A stretch of DNA of 64,000 nt from Xanthobacteraceae bacterium (GCA_022841625.1 JALHRD010000010.1:1-64000), one strand, 5' to 3'; numbered from the stretch's first letter, positions 43,907-53,595 are shown. Made by a program: numbers and translations. Notes: generated from the sequence alone by a model not told the origin.

Positions 43907-45118
43907 CCCGTTCCGGGAACTGGTCGACGAGCTCGGCAAACTCATCGGCCGCCGCCGTGGACGCGCCGGATACCTCGCCGACCCGCTCCGCTGCGGCGTG
44001 GGTTCGGGTCACCACCGATCCCAGCTTCTCGATGGTGCCGGAAAGGTCGGCGATCCAGCCCGCCGCGTCCCGAACGCTCTTCGAAATCGTTGCCGTCGCC
44101 TCGCTTTGCTCCGCCACCGCCGTCGTGATGGTTCCCGCATGTGTCGCGGCCTGACGGCTGGTTTCGGCAATCGCGCGAATGGCTTCAACCGCGTCGGTGG
44201 TCCTGCGACCTACATCCGCGATCCGGGTAGTGATATCACCGGTTGCCGTGGCGGTCTGCGCGGCGAGCGATTTCACCTCAGTCGCGACCACCGCAAAGCC
44301 GCGCCCCGCCACGCCGGCGCGCGCGGCTTCGATGGTCGCATTGAGCGCCAACAGATTGGTCTGACGTGCGATCGTGTCGATAAACGAGACCACATCGCCG
44401 ATGCTGTCAGCCGTCTTGGCGAGTCCGTCAATTGTCGCGCTGGCGTCGGTTGTCTGCTTCGCGGCTTGATCGATGGCCATCTCGGCTTGGCGGACGGATT
44501 GGGTCATGCCACCGATTGCACCGGTCATTTGACTTGCGGCCGCTGCCACGTTCGCGACATTCGTAGACACTTCGCGCGAGGCCGCCGTGGCCTTATCCGC
44601 GTCCGACTGCATCTCGGACGCCGCCGCCGTCAAATCTTGGCGGCTTGCCGCATGGCGCGGGTCGCGTTCGCACCTTGGCTCAGCACCGCGACGACCGCGG
44701 CGCGAAACTCGGTGATCACGGATTCGATCTGCTCCCGTCGCCCGTCGCGCTCCGACATCTGATTCAAGCGCTCTTGCTCCAATGCCTGCCGCGCCAGCGC
44801 CTGGTCCCGCAGCGCTGCAAGTGCCGCTAAGATTGCGCCGAATTGGTCCAAGCCCGATGTCACCGGGATCGGGCTTGCAAGATCGCCTGCTGCAATTCGC
44901 GTCACGGCCGCATGCACTGCGTCAAGCGGGCGGCTGACCCCGTAACGCAGCAAGACCCATCCCGCAATCGTGAGTCCGGCGATGCCGATTGTGAGGCCGA
45001 TCAAGACGACGCGGCCCGCAACGTCATGAAAGCTGAGACCGACAATGCCGGCCGCGACCAGCGCAGCGCCGGCGAAAACGGCCACGATCCAGTGTCTAGG
45101 CCCAAGCCGCGACGACAT
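43893..45118 (-). pseudogene. Methyl-accepting chemotaxis protein with a frameshift
   Basis: The two halves form one MCP. Bases 45118-44630 encode two membrane helices (HWIVAVFAGAALVAAGIVGL, VLIGLTIGIAGLTIAGWVLL) and a HAMP-like linker ([25 protein letters not shown]), ending in MRQAAKI and TGA. The signalling domain continues in another frame from about 44633: [37 protein letters not shown] is the receptor hairpin tip. AAGATTTGACG at the junction becomes K-D-L-T if one G is restored (AAGGATTTGACG), so a single-base loss explains the break. True inactivation or a sequencing error. Confidence 0.82.
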
Positions 45119-45325
45119 GATGACACTTGCTTGCGCGGCACGCGACCACCAGCATGCGTCGATCAGATTGGATGCTCACCAATGACAACCGCCAGCCCGA
45201 TCGTCGCCTGGACTCCCGCCGATCAGAATCCTATTCACGCAATGATAATCAATAAATTACGTTAATGTCGGGTAAAGGCGCGGCAGCGCCCAGCAAGACG
45301 GCGTCGCTGTCGCGCAATCTTCCAG

Positions 45326-46051
45326 CTACACCATCAACTGGCCGCCATTCGCAGACAACGTAGATCCGGTGATCAATCCAGCCTGGTCGGAGACCAGGAA
45401 CACGACACAGCGCGCAATCTCCTCCGGCTCGCCGAGCCGGCCGAGCGGAATGAGCGGCAGGATGCTCTTTTCCAGGACTTCCTTCGGCACCGCCTTGACC
45501 ATTTCGGTCGCGATGTAGCCGGGGCAGATCGCATTCACGGTGATGCCGGAGCGGGCGCTTTCCTGCGCCAGCGCCCTGGTGAAGCCCAGCTCACCGGCCT
45601 TGGCGGCGGAGTAATTGGCCTGCCCCATCTGGCCCTTCTGGCCGTTGATCGAGGAGATATTGACGATGCGGCCAAACTTGCGCTCGCGCATGCCCTCGAT
45701 CACCGGCCGGCACATATTGAACAACGAGTTGAGATTGGTGTTGATGACGTCGTTCCACTGCTCCGGCTTCATGCGATGGAACATAGTGTCGCGCGTAATG
45801 CCGGCATTGTTGACCAGCACCTCGACCGGGCCCAATTCGGTCTCGACCTGCTTTAAGCCGGCCGCGCATGACTGATAGGAGGAAACGTCCCACTTGTAGA
45901 CCGGAATGCCGGTCTCGGATTTGAACTTCTGCGCGGCGTCATCGTTGCCGCCGTAGTTTGCCGCAACGTTATATCCAGCAGCCTTGAGCGCCTTAGAGAT
46001 CGCCTCGCCGATCCCACGGGTTCCACCAGTAACCACAGCGACGCGCGCCAT
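45326..46051 (-). CDS. phaB: Acetoacetyl-CoA reductase
   Basis: A 241-residue SDR enzyme making (R)-3-hydroxybutyryl-CoA with NADPH. Seen: VTGGTRGIGEAISKALKAAGY (Rossmann), NNAGITRDTMFHRMKPEQWN, NISSINGQKGQMGQANYSAAKAG with catalytic Ser-Tyr-Lys, IATEMVKAVP. GAGGAG lies 9 nt upstream of ATG. Lies 172 bp downstream of phaA on the same strand; the two supply PHB synthase. Confidence 0.96.
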   Translation of the reverse strand: MARVAVVTGGTRGIGEAISKALKAAGYNVAANYGGNDDAAQKFKSETGIPVYKWDVSSYQSCAAGLKQVETELGPVEVLVNNAGITRDTMFHRMKPEQWNDVINTNLNSLFNMCRPVIEGMRERKFGRIVNISSINGQKGQMGQANYSAAKAGELGFTRALAQESARSGITVNAICPGYIATEMVKAVPKEVLEKSILPLIPLGRLGEPEEIARCVVFLVSDQAGLITGSTLSANGGQLMV

Positions 46052-46223
46052 AATCTACACTCCTCAACCGTTCTCAACCGTTCCCGCATGTCCGGCGCGC
46101 GGCGCAATGCGAAAGCGGCGCACCGCCGATGCGGGGCCTCGCTGCATTGCTTGAATTTCAGCCGGGGTTCCGGGTCCGCAACACATCACGACATACCGCG
46201 TTGCGCCCGGGATACGCGCCCCA

Positions 46224-47399
46224 TCAACGCTCCAAGCACATAGCAATACCCATGCCACCGCCGATGCAAAGCGTCGCCAGGCCTTTCTTGGCGTTGCGCT
46301 TTTGCATTTCATGCAGCAGCGTCACCAACACGCGCGCGCCCGACGCGCCGATCGGGTGACCGATCGCGATGGCGCCACCGTTGACATTGACCTTCGTGGT
46401 GTCCCAACCGAGATCCTTGTTGACGGCACAGGCCTGCGCCGCGAAGGCCTCGTTGGCCTCGATCAGATCGAGATCGTCGATCTTCCAGCCGGCTTTCTGG
46501 AGCGCGGCACGCGACGCGGGGATCGGCCCGCTGCCCATGATCGACGGATCGACACCGGCATGTGCCCAAGAAACAATGCGCGCCAAGGGCGTCCTGCCGC
46601 GTTTTTGTGCTTCGTTCGCGGTCATCAGCACAACCGCCGCGGCGCCGTCATTGATGCCCGAAGCATTGCCGGCGGTCACCGTGCCATCTTTGGCGAAGGC
46701 GGCGCGCAGCTTGTCGACCGCATCGAGCGTGGTGCCATGTTTGGGATATTCGTCGGTGTCCACCACGACATCGCCCTTGCGGGTTTTCACCGTCACCGCG
46801 GCGATTTCGTCCTTGAATCGTCCGGCCTTCTGCGCGGCCTCGGCCTTGTTCTGCGAATGGACCGCGAATTCATCCTGCTGCGCCCGCGTGATCTGCCATT
46901 GGCGGGCGACATTTTCGGCGGTGTTGCCCATGTGATAGCCGTTAAAAGCGTCCCACAACCCATCCTTGATCATGGTGTCGATCATTTCGAAATTGCCCAT
47001 TTTCACGCCACCGCGAAGATGCTGGCAATGCGGCGACATGCTCATCGATTCCTGGCCGCCGGCCACCACGATGCTGCTGTCGCCATTGAGGATCGCCTGG
47101 TAGCCGAGCGCAACTGCTCGTAGGCCGGAGCCGCAGAGCTGATTGACGCCCCAGGCCGGGCTCTCAACCGGGATACCGGCGGCAATCGACGCCTGCCGCG
47201 CCGGGTTCTGACCCTGCCCGGCGGTCAGGATTTGCCCCAGGATGACCTCGGACACCTGCGGCCCTTCGAGTCCGGCGCGCTTAAGCGCCTCCGCAATGGC
47301 AACCTTACCGAGTTCATGCGCCGGAACAGCGGCAAACGCCCCGTTGAACGCGCCAACCGGCGTGCGCGCCGCGCCAACGATGACAATATCGTCCTTCAT
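46224..47399 (-). CDS. phaA: Acetyl-CoA C-acetyltransferase (beta-ketothiolase)
   Basis: A 391-residue thiolase. Catalytic residues: C89 ([11 protein letters not shown]), the NEAFAAQ region, [11 protein letters not shown] and the final Cys in LCIGGGMG. Condenses two acetyl-CoA for PHB or degrades acetoacetyl-CoA. The start at 47399 ([16 protein letters not shown]) is favoured over 47414 because AGGAG lies 8 nt upstream. Divergent from phaR. Confidence 0.97.
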   Translation of the reverse strand: MKDDIVIVGAARTPVGAFNGAFAAVPAHELGKVAIAEALKRAGLEGPQVSEVILGQILTAGQGQNPARQASIAAGIPVESPAWGVNQLCGSGLRAVALGYQAILNGDSSIVVAGGQESMSMSPHCQHLRGGVKMGNFEMIDTMIKDGLWDAFNGYHMGNTAENVARQWQITRAQQDEFAVHSQNKAEAAQKAGRFKDEIAAVTVKTRKGDVVVDTDEYPKHGTTLDAVDKLRAAFAKDGTVTAGNASGINDGAAAVVLMTANEAQKRGRTPLARIVSWAHAGVDPSIMGSGPIPASRAALQKAGWKIDDLDLIEANEAFAAQACAVNKDLGWDTTKVNVNGGAIAIGHPIGASGARVLVTLLHEMQKRNAKKGLATLCIGGGMGIAMCLER

Positions 47400-47760
47400 C
47401 TTGTGACTCCTCATGCCTAGCTTGGTCTGTTCCGGGCCGGTAGCGAAGATCGGCTTAACCGGCGAATTTGGCGTCCCGACGACACTGGCTTGCGAGGGCC
47501 AAATCCCTGACTACCCTTGGCGACCTCATATCCACCTGTCAATTGGACGGCCGGCGGACGATCCATTGCGCCCGACCGGCGTTAACGCTTGCAGGCTACA
47601 GGCGCGAGATCGCCCGACAAATCGGTGGCCTGCCCGCGCCAAAACGGTCTATGCTTTCATCCTAGTGCCCCTGCTTCCGAAGTTCGTGAGCCATCGCGGC
47701 AACCGTTGACACGCGCTTGGAATACATAGCGGCACGAGAGCTGGAGTAACGTCGAACATC
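47400..47760. other. 361-bp phaA/phaR divergent region
   Basis: Gene-free. A TTGACA at 47706-47711 faces phaR, but no convincing -10 partner was found. No CTGC-N3/4-GCAG PhaR-type operator was recognised, and no other palindrome stands out. Promoters for both genes must lie here. Confidence 0.4.
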
Positions 47761-48378
47761 ATGGCTAATTCTGCGGAACCGATCACGATCAAGAAGTACG
47801 CGAACCGGCGGCTCTATAATACCGGAACCAGCAGCTATGTTACGCTGGAGGACCTCGCCACGATGGTGAAAGCCGGCGAGGATTTTGTGGTGCACGACGC
47901 CAAGACCGGCGAAGACATCACGCGCTCGGTGTTGGCCCAAATCATTTTCGAGCAGGAAAACAAGGAAGGGCAGAATCTCCTGCCGATCAACTTCCTGCGC
48001 CAGCTCATCCGTTTCTACGGCGATTCGATGCAGATGCTGGTCCCGCGCTATCTCGAATCTTCGCTTGAATCGCTCACCCGCGAGCAGGAAAAACTCCGTC
48101 AGCAGATGACGCAGGCGTTTGGCGCCAATGCGTTCACCACCAATGCATTCGGCCCGCTGGAGGATCAGGTCAAGCGCAATATGGAGCTGTTCCAGCGCAC
48201 CTTCAGCATGTTCACGCCATTCGCAAAGCGCGAGGCGCAGGCCGCCGCGGACGCCGCGCAGTCGACACGCCCCACCAGCGGCGCTAGCACCGACAGTGCG
48301 ACCGACGAACTCGACGCGATCAGGCGCCAGATGGAAGAAATGCAAAGGCGGCTCGACCGCTTCGGCAACAAGGGGTGA
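47761..48378 (+). CDS. phaR: Polyhydroxyalkanoate synthesis repressor PhaR
   Basis: A 205-residue PhaR. The N-terminal DNA-binding domain is ITIKKYANRRLYNTGTSSYVTLEDLATMVKAGEDFVVHDAKTGEDITRSVL; the PHB-binding/multimer domain follows (LPINFLRQLIRFYGDSMQMLVPRYLE). The C-terminus is a Ser/Thr/Ala linker ending in a coiled-coil-like MEEMQRRLDRFG. It represses phasin and pha genes until polymer granules titrate it. Confidence 0.95.
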   Translation: MANSAEPITIKKYANRRLYNTGTSSYVTLEDLATMVKAGEDFVVHDAKTGEDITRSVLAQIIFEQENKEGQNLLPINFLRQLIRFYGDSMQMLVPRYLESSLESLTREQEKLRQQMTQAFGANAFTTNAFGPLEDQVKRNMELFQRTFSMFTPFAKREAQAAADAAQSTRPTSGASTDSATDELDAIRRQMEEMQRRLDRFGNKG

Positions 48379-48550
48379 CGCCGCCGGCCCGTTCGGGGAA
48401 TCCGCATATAACTCCGAGAGCCCGCGACCAATTGGTTAACCTGCCAACCGGATAGAAACGCGGCATGCGACTTGCTCAACGTTGTTGAGCGCCAGCGACA
48501 TGACCGCAAGCGGCGGTGGGACCGTCCCGATCCGCGACACAAGGTACAAC

Positions 48551-48808
48551 ATGCCGGATAGCGTTAACGCCGATAGTCCCGAAACGACCGGGCGCAGCCT
48601 TGTCCCCATTGCGGGCCAGGATGCCGTGCGCCGCCCTGTGGTGGGCGCAGGCCGGCCATTGGCGGCGTTTCTGGCCCAACTCGTCGCAGCGGCACAAGGT
48701 GCGCCGCAGACGCGCGTGCGACGCCGCGCAACCCTCGACCACGCAACGGCACGCTATGCGGCCGCCACGCGGAACGATCCGCCAAGCGTCATCGAACGCT
48801 CCCTGTAA
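48551..48808 (+). CDS. Small conserved hypothetical protein
   Basis: An 85-residue cytosolic protein without signal peptide. The C-terminal part, RPLAAFLAQLVAAAQGAPQTRVRRRATLDHATARYAAA, follows a pattern (FxAQLxAxxxxAPQTRxRRR) common to short conserved proteins of this lineage. ATG at 48551 has AAGGT upstream; ATG at 48500 is also in frame. Function unknown. Confidence 0.6.
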   Translation: MPDSVNADSPETTGRSLVPIAGQDAVRRPVVGAGRPLAAFLAQLVAAAQGAPQTRVRRRATLDHATARYAAATRNDPPSVIERSL

Positions 48809-48822
48809 AAGCGTCCGCGATC

Positions 48823-49242
48823 TTAGCCGTGGGGGGCCATGTTTTCCGGCCGGTCGAGCGCAATATCGCGCTGCGCGGTCCGGATGGTGATGGTGAAGCC
48901 GCCGATCACGTCAACAAAGCTCAGCGCAATCAGCATCATGAATGTCGAGGTTGCGGCTTTCTGCACCACAATGAACTCGACCACCATGCCGATAAACAGA
49001 AAAAACGACAGCACATGGTCGACAATCGCCTTGCTCGATATCCGCGTCGCTTTGAGGATCTCGATATAGAGCAAAAGGACGCCAAGCAACACCAGGAGAT
49101 CCCCGATGCTCACCGGCATGCTCCGCCCTGAAAGCAAGGGCGCGCTAAACACGACCGTGCCTAGTTCCATCTGCAGGAGAAACGCAACCATATGGTAGAG
49201 CACGAACGGCAGCAGAATGAGCGGGAAAGAAATCAAATACAT
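48823..49242 (-). CDS. Small integral membrane protein
   Basis: A 139-residue protein with four hydrophobic helices (LISFPLILLPFVLYHMVAFLL; IGDLLVLLGVLLLYIEIL; VLSFFLFIGMVVEFIVV; STFMMLIALSFVDVIGGFTI). The start at 49242 is chosen for AGGAG 8 nt upstream; 49272 is the longest alternative. Convergent with the preceding small gene. Not recognised; likely inner membrane. Confidence 0.75.
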   Translation of the reverse strand: MYLISFPLILLPFVLYHMVAFLLQMELGTVVFSAPLLSGRSMPVSIGDLLVLLGVLLLYIEILKATRISSKAIVDHVLSFFLFIGMVVEFIVVQKAATSTFMMLIALSFVDVIGGFTITIRTAQRDIALDRPENMAPHG

Positions 49243-49311
49243 AGCGCTGCTCCTGCGTGTCCGGTTCGGCATTGGGGCGCTCCTATCGACGACATGCGGG
49301 CGCTGCGGTGA

Positions 49312-49497
49312 TTAGCTCTCGGTCTTCGCCTTGAGCACTTGCCGGCCTTTGTACATGCCTGTCTTGAGGTCAATATGATGCGGACGGCGCAATTCGCCGG
49401 AATCCTTGTCCTCGACATAGGTCGGCCGCTTGAGTGCGTCGGCCGAACGGCGCATGCCACGCCTGGATGGTGAGGTTTTTCGCTTGGGAACGGCCAT
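49312..49497 (-). CDS. rpmF: 50S ribosomal protein L32
   Basis: A 61-residue L32: [22 protein letters not shown] is the L32 N-terminus, followed by [33 protein letters not shown]. This form lacks the zinc Cys set found in some L32 paralogues. ATG at 49497 is fixed by the family start. It is divergent from the bicupin gene; the 275-bp region between holds no clear feature. Confidence 0.96.
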   Translation of the reverse strand: MAVPKRKTSPSRRGMRRSADALKRPTYVEDKDSGELRRPHHIDLKTGMYKGRQVLKAKTES

Positions 49498-49772
49498 TAA
49501 CGAACTCCTGATCTTGCCGGGCACCAATGTCTGGAAAGCCGGGCTTATAAAGGATGCGCCGGCCAAGCGCTAGTGTAAGGCGGCGGGTAAGCACCGGCCA
49601 TGGTTTAGGGCCACGCAGGCATGAAAATACCCCGAAATTCTTCGGTTTCGCGTCCGCGACCCGCCCCAGCCGCGAAACCAGCCCGCTGGACGGCAGCCTG
49701 TTGCGACAGCATTGCGACCGGCCGCGCGTCGCTGTTAAAACGCAAGCCAGCGGAATTTTTCGGGAGGCATTC

Positions 49773-50894
49773 GTGGCCAAAGATGCAATCGTTTCGAAGG
49801 AATTGGCGGAGAAATTCAAGACCGAAAAGGACACGCCCTATCTGCGCTTCGTTCGCAATGACGGCCTCGACATCATCAGCGCGCAATATGTCCCCAATCT
49901 ATGCACCGTGGACTTGAAGCCTTGGGCGCGCCGCGGCGACGGCGCCAAGGGCGTCTTCATCAATCACGAAGCCTCGCGCACCTCCAACGATTGCTATGTC
50001 TGCGAGATCGCGCCCGGCAAGAAGCTTGAGCCGCGGCATCATCTGTACGAGGAAATGATCATGGTGCTGTCCGGCCGCGGCTCGACCACGGTCTGGAACA
50101 ATTCGGGCGCGCGCGTGACCTTTGAATGGAAAGCGGGCTCGATCTTCGCCATCCCGCTCAACTGCTGGTACCAGCATTTCAACGGTTCCGGGCAGGAGGT
50201 GGTGCGGCTGGTCGCGGTCACCAATTTTCCCTCGGTCATGAACCTCTATGAGGACGTCGAGTTCATTTTCAATTTTGACTACGACTTCAAAAACCGCTTC
50301 TCGGGCGAGCCGGATTACTTCACCGCCAAGGGCGAACAGGACGGCTTCCTGCTCAAGACCAATTTCGTCGCCGACGCGATCAACCTGCCGCTGATCACCG
50401 CCAAGGAGCGCGGCGCCGGCGGCGGGCACATCCGCTTCAACATGGCGAAGGGCTCGATCGCGAGCCATATCTCGCAGTTCCCGGTCGGCACCTACAAGAA
50501 GGCGCATGCACACGGCCCCGGCGCGCATGTGATCGTGCTCACCGGCGAAGGCTATTCCTTGATGTGGCCGGAGGGCGAGGAACCCAGGCGCTATGATTGG
50601 AAATACGGCACGCTGATCGTGCCGCCCAATGCCTGGTTCCATCAGCACTTCAACGGCGGCGCAACGCCGGCGCGCTATCTCGCCTTCAAACATTCCTCGC
50701 CGCGCAACAGCCAGGGCGTCCCGCTTTCCTGGATCAGCCGGCGGCTCGGCGGCAACCAGATCGACTACGCCGATGAATCGCCGGCCGTGCGCAAGATGTT
50801 TGCCGACGAACTCGCCCAGCACAATGTCGGCTCGAAGATGGACCCGGTCTACGAGGCCGAACTGCCCAACCTGCCGCCCAAGGCCGCGGCGTGA
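49773..50894 (+). CDS. Bicupin protein (two cupin domains)
   Basis: A 373-residue protein with two cupin barrels. The first (about 90-190) reads RHHLYEEMIMVLSGRGSTTVW and FAIPLNCWYQHFNGSGQE; the second (about 240-330) reads KKAHAHGPGAHVIVLTGEGYSLMW and IVPPNAWFHQHFNGG. Conserved His/Glu suggest a metal site in each. GTG at 49773 has GGGAGG 6 nt upstream. Some relatives are called ethanolamine ammonia-lyase activators or gentisate-dioxygenase-like; the activity is not established. It overlaps the next gene by 4 bp. Confidence 0.82.
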   Translation: MAKDAIVSKELAEKFKTEKDTPYLRFVRNDGLDIISAQYVPNLCTVDLKPWARRGDGAKGVFINHEASRTSNDCYVCEIAPGKKLEPRHHLYEEMIMVLSGRGSTTVWNNSGARVTFEWKAGSIFAIPLNCWYQHFNGSGQEVVRLVAVTNFPSVMNLYEDVEFIFNFDYDFKNRFSGEPDYFTAKGEQDGFLLKTNFVADAINLPLITAKERGAGGGHIRFNMAKGSIASHISQFPVGTYKKAHAHGPGAHVIVLTGEGYSLMWPEGEEPRRYDWKYGTLIVPPNAWFHQHFNGGATPARYLAFKHSSPRNSQGVPLSWISRRLGGNQIDYADESPAVRKMFADELAQHNVGSKMDPVYEAELPNLPPKAAA

Positions 50895-51928
50895 CCGCCC
50901 GACGGCGCGCCGCGTTCCATCGCGCGGCCGTCGCATCCATAACAATCGCGCTGTTGCCCGCGACGGCGGGCGCGCAGCCTGGCATCCTCACCGATGCCGG
51001 CGTCGACCGCAGTCAACGGATTCTTGCCGGCGCCAAGAAGGAAGGCACGGTCACGCTTTATTCATCGGCCACGATCGCCGACATGAATCCGCAAGTTTCG
51101 GCGTTCGAGAAAAAACACGGCATCAAGGTGCGGGTCTGGCGCGCCAGTTCCGAGGATATCGCTCGACGGATTCTGAACGAACAGCGGGCCGGCCGCTTCG
51201 AGGCCGATATCGTCGAGACTGCTGGACCGGACATGGAGGTCCTGGTCCGCGAAAAGGCGCTACAGCCGTTCCACACGCCAGTCTCGGCAACGCTCCTTCC
51301 AGCCGCGACCTATGCCCACCGTCAGTGGATCGCGACCCGGATCAATCTGTTCGTGGCCGGCTACAATACCAAATTGATCGGCGCCGCCGAAGCGCCCAAG
51401 CGTTACGAGGATCTCGTCGACCCGAAGTGGAAGGGAAAACTCGCGGTCGAAGCGAACGACGCCAACTGGTTCATGCAACTTGCGACGGTCATCGGCGAGG
51501 ACAAAGCCGTGACTCTGTTCCGCGACATTGTCGGACGCAACGGCATGTCGGTACGCCGGGGCCATTCGCTGCTCGCCAACCTCGTTCCGAGCGGCGAGGT
51601 GGCGCTCGCGTTGACGCTCTACGGTTATCGGGTCGAACAGCTCAAGCACGAGGGCGCGCCAATCGAAATCCTCTATCTGCCGCCGCTGATCGCGCTGCCG
51701 ACCGGTACCGGCATCGTTCGAGGCGCGCCCCGTCCCCATGCCGCCGCGCTGCTTGCGGATTTTTTCCTCACCGACGGGCAGGCAATTTTGGCCGAGCGTT
51801 TCAATTTCCCGGTGAACCCGAAGGTCCGTCCGGCGCCTGACCATCTTTCGCTGATCGATGTCGCGAAATTTCTTGACGAAGGCGAACGCTGGACCAAGCT
51901 CTACGCGTCGATCTTCTCGGGGAAATAG
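50891..51928 (+). CDS. Periplasmic binding protein, Fe(3+)/sulfate ABC type
   Basis: A 345-residue exported receptor: signal peptide (ASITIALLPATAGAQ), then RILAGAKKEGTVTLYSSATIADMNPQVSAFEKKHGIKVRVWRASSEDIARRIL, the fold of AfuA/FutA-type binding proteins. GTG start overlaps the bicupin stop as GTGA, so the two are made together. No ABC permease or ATPase is in the window. Ligand not certain: iron or an organic acid. The pairing with a bicupin suggests uptake and conversion of one compound. Confidence 0.85.
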   Translation: MTARRRAAFHRAAVASITIALLPATAGAQPGILTDAGVDRSQRILAGAKKEGTVTLYSSATIADMNPQVSAFEKKHGIKVRVWRASSEDIARRILNEQRAGRFEADIVETAGPDMEVLVREKALQPFHTPVSATLLPAATYAHRQWIATRINLFVAGYNTKLIGAAEAPKRYEDLVDPKWKGKLAVEANDANWFMQLATVIGEDKAVTLFRDIVGRNGMSVRRGHSLLANLVPSGEVALALTLYGYRVEQLKHEGAPIEILYLPPLIALPTGTGIVRGAPRPHAAALLADFFLTDGQAILAERFNFPVNPKVRPAPDHLSLIDVAKFLDEGERWTKLYASIFSGK

Positions 51929-51938
51929 CGGCGCGCCG

Positions 51939-52280
51939 TCACCGCCGCGCGCGCCAAGCCTGAAAGCGCCACCAGTATTGCCGGACGACCACCGATAGGA
52001 CAAACACGATCGTCAGGACGATCACGACCGGAATCCAGATCACCGCGACGCTAAGCAGCACGATCAGCATGACCACGGCAATCAGCGCGAGGATCGCCAA
52101 AGCGAGAACGATCGTGAATGGCCCCGGCCGCGCCATATAGATGCGGCGCTCGTTGCCGTTCTCATCGACCGAGATAAAAATCCGCGCGTGCTCATTGCGG
52201 CCGGGACGATCCGGCGGAATGATCTCGGGCTCGGAACGGGGCCGCGACACGCTGGGCTCCGGGGGCTGACGGTCAGTCAT
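51939..52280 (-). CDS. Small membrane protein with cytoplasmic/periplasmic N-terminal domain
   Basis: A 113-residue protein: a Pro/Arg-rich N-terminus (about 1-50), then two adjacent hydrophobic stretches (FTIVLALAILALIAVVMLIVLL and WIPVVIVLTIVFVLSVVV), with a basic C-terminal tail. Not recognised. It is convergent with the binding-protein gene. Confidence 0.65.
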   Translation of the reverse strand: MTDRQPPEPSVSRPRSEPEIIPPDRPGRNEHARIFISVDENGNERRIYMARPGPFTIVLALAILALIAVVMLIVLLSVAVIWIPVVIVLTIVFVLSVVVRQYWWRFQAWRARR

Positions 52281-52384
52281 GCAACATCATGTATGACGGA
52301 AGCGATGGAGCGCAATGGCGCAAAAATACCGTTTCCCCAGCGCCGCCGCCGAAGCACCTTGGTGCTCTTCGCATACACCTCAGA

Positions 52385-52784
52385 TTACTCCGCCGCCGTT
52401 CGTCCGGCGCCACCCTGGCCGTAACGGCGTTCTATATAATCGATCACCAGCTTCTGGAAATCCGCCGCCACTGTCGGGCCGCGCAGCGTCACCGATTTTT
52501 TGCCGTCGATGAACACCGGCGCCGCCGGGCTTTCGCCGGTGCCGGGCAGCGAGATGCCGATGTCGGCATGCTTGCTTTCGCCGGGGCCGTTGACGATGCA
52601 ACCCATCACCGCGACGTTGAGCGCCTTGACGCCCGGGGTAGCGCTTCTTCCATTCCGGCATCGAGGTGTGGATGAAGCCCAGGATGTCGCGCGCGCGTTC
52701 CTGGAACGTGGTCGAAGTGGTGCGCCCGCAGCCGGGGCAGGCTGCGACCAGCGGCACGAAGGTGCGGAACCCCATGGTCTGGAG
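52385..52784 (-). pseudogene. Duplicated 3' end of ispG, frameshifted
   Basis: About 400 bp nearly identical to the last 397 bp of intact ispG (54078-54474), with roughly 39 differences by eye (about 90% identity) and one 1-bp insertion after ACGCCCGG that breaks the frame. The recovered protein is [25 protein letters not shown] followed by the C-terminus including [13 protein letters not shown] and GGAGRTAAE. Many substitutions change residues but preserve family character, so it looks like the 3' end of a diverged ispG and not a decayed recent copy. A toxin-antitoxin pair begins 70 bp away. Confidence 0.9.
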
Positions 52785-52794
52785 TGCATGATAT

Positions 52795-52836
52795 GGAGCA
52801 ACTTGCTCCGCTTTCCACCCTCATATAATATGCATA
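52795..52836 (+). promoter_or_regulatory. Promoter and operator candidates of the toxin-antitoxin operon
   Basis: A perfect dyad GGAGCAACTTGCTCC (52795-52809) lies before a consensus -10 box TATAAT (52824-52829), with TATGCATA (52829-52836) overlapping it and ATGCATATG again at the start codon. The AT-rich patch stands out in GC-rich DNA. The repeated TATGCATA-like sites suit autoregulation by a Phd-type antitoxin. A good -35 is not visible. Confidence 0.55.
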
Positions 52837-52854
52837 ATACTAATAATACTGGTC

Positions 52855-53124
52855 ATGCATATGAAAGTCTCGACTGCGGATTTCATCAAAAACTACGGCA
52901 CCTTGGCGGACAAAGCGCTAACCGAGCCGGTCGTCATCACCAAGAACGGCCGCGACCGTCTGGTGATGCTGTCCGCCGAAGAATATGCCCGGCTCAAGCG
53001 CCGCGATCGCCGCGTCGTGCGTCTGGAGGACTTCACCGACGCAGAAATGGCGCGCATCGCCCAAGCCGAGGTGCCCGCCGAGGAAGCTCACCTCGACGCC
53101 GAACTAAAAGACTGGAAGCCGTGA
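52855..53124 (+). CDS. Type II antitoxin, Phd/YefM family
   Basis: An 89-residue antitoxin: VSTADFIKNYGTLADKALTEPVVITKNGRDRLVMLSAEEYARLKRRD is the Phd/YefM DNA-binding N-terminal fold, and the acidic C-terminal tail (AEMARIAQAEVPAEEAHLDAELKDW) should bind the toxin. ATG at 52855 or 52861. Overlaps the toxin by 4 bp. It lies in the segment between the broken and intact ispG copies. Confidence 0.88.
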   Translation: MHMKVSTADFIKNYGTLADKALTEPVVITKNGRDRLVMLSAEEYARLKRRDRRVVRLEDFTDAEMARIAQAEVPAEEAHLDAELKDWKP

Positions 53125-53558
53125 ACTGGCCGGTTCCTCGGCCGGGTCTCGTCATCCGCTATTCGTATCTGTGGGAGAGCGAGGCCCGGCAGGGCCGCGA
53201 AGAAGGCGTGAAGGATCGCCCATGCGCAATCATCCTCGTGCTCCTGCGCGAAGGCGAACATCCGATCGTGCGCGTTCTTCCCGTGACGCACAGTATACCG
53301 GCCGATCCGGCCGACGCCCTTGAGATTCCACTGCCGACTAAGCAGCGCCTTGGCCTCGACCAGGAGCGCTCATGGGTGATCTTGAGCGAGGCGAACGATT
53401 TCATCTGGCCGGGACCCGATCTGCGACCCGCCGTTAGCGGCGATTTGTCCACGGTCGTCTATGGCATGCTGCCGCCGGGTTTCATGGCGGCGCTGCGTGA
53501 GCGACTGGAACTACGCCGCCGCGCCAAACGGTTGGCTATCACGACGCGGACGGAGTGA
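53121..53558 (+). CDS. PemK/growth-inhibitor-like toxin partner
   Basis: A 145-residue protein: PRPGLVIRYSYLWESEARQGREEGVKDRPCAIILVL, IPLPTKQRLGLDQERSWVILSEANDFIWPGPDLR. Proteins of this type are often annotated as PemK/MazF-related toxins or growth inhibitors; CcdB/PemK-fold RNase activity is plausible, not shown. GTG at 53121 overlaps the antitoxin stop as GTGA, supporting one operon. Confidence 0.75.
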   Translation: MNWPVPRPGLVIRYSYLWESEARQGREEGVKDRPCAIILVLLREGEHPIVRVLPVTHSIPADPADALEIPLPTKQRLGLDQERSWVILSEANDFIWPGPDLRPAVSGDLSTVVYGMLPPGFMAALRERLELRRRAKRLAITTRTE

Positions 53559-53595
53559 GCCATATTCGGCATCGTGCACCGACCCAAGACCAATG

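Noticed and set aside
47400-47760. PhaR autoregulation operator
   Set aside because: No matching dyad was visible, so no site is claimed.
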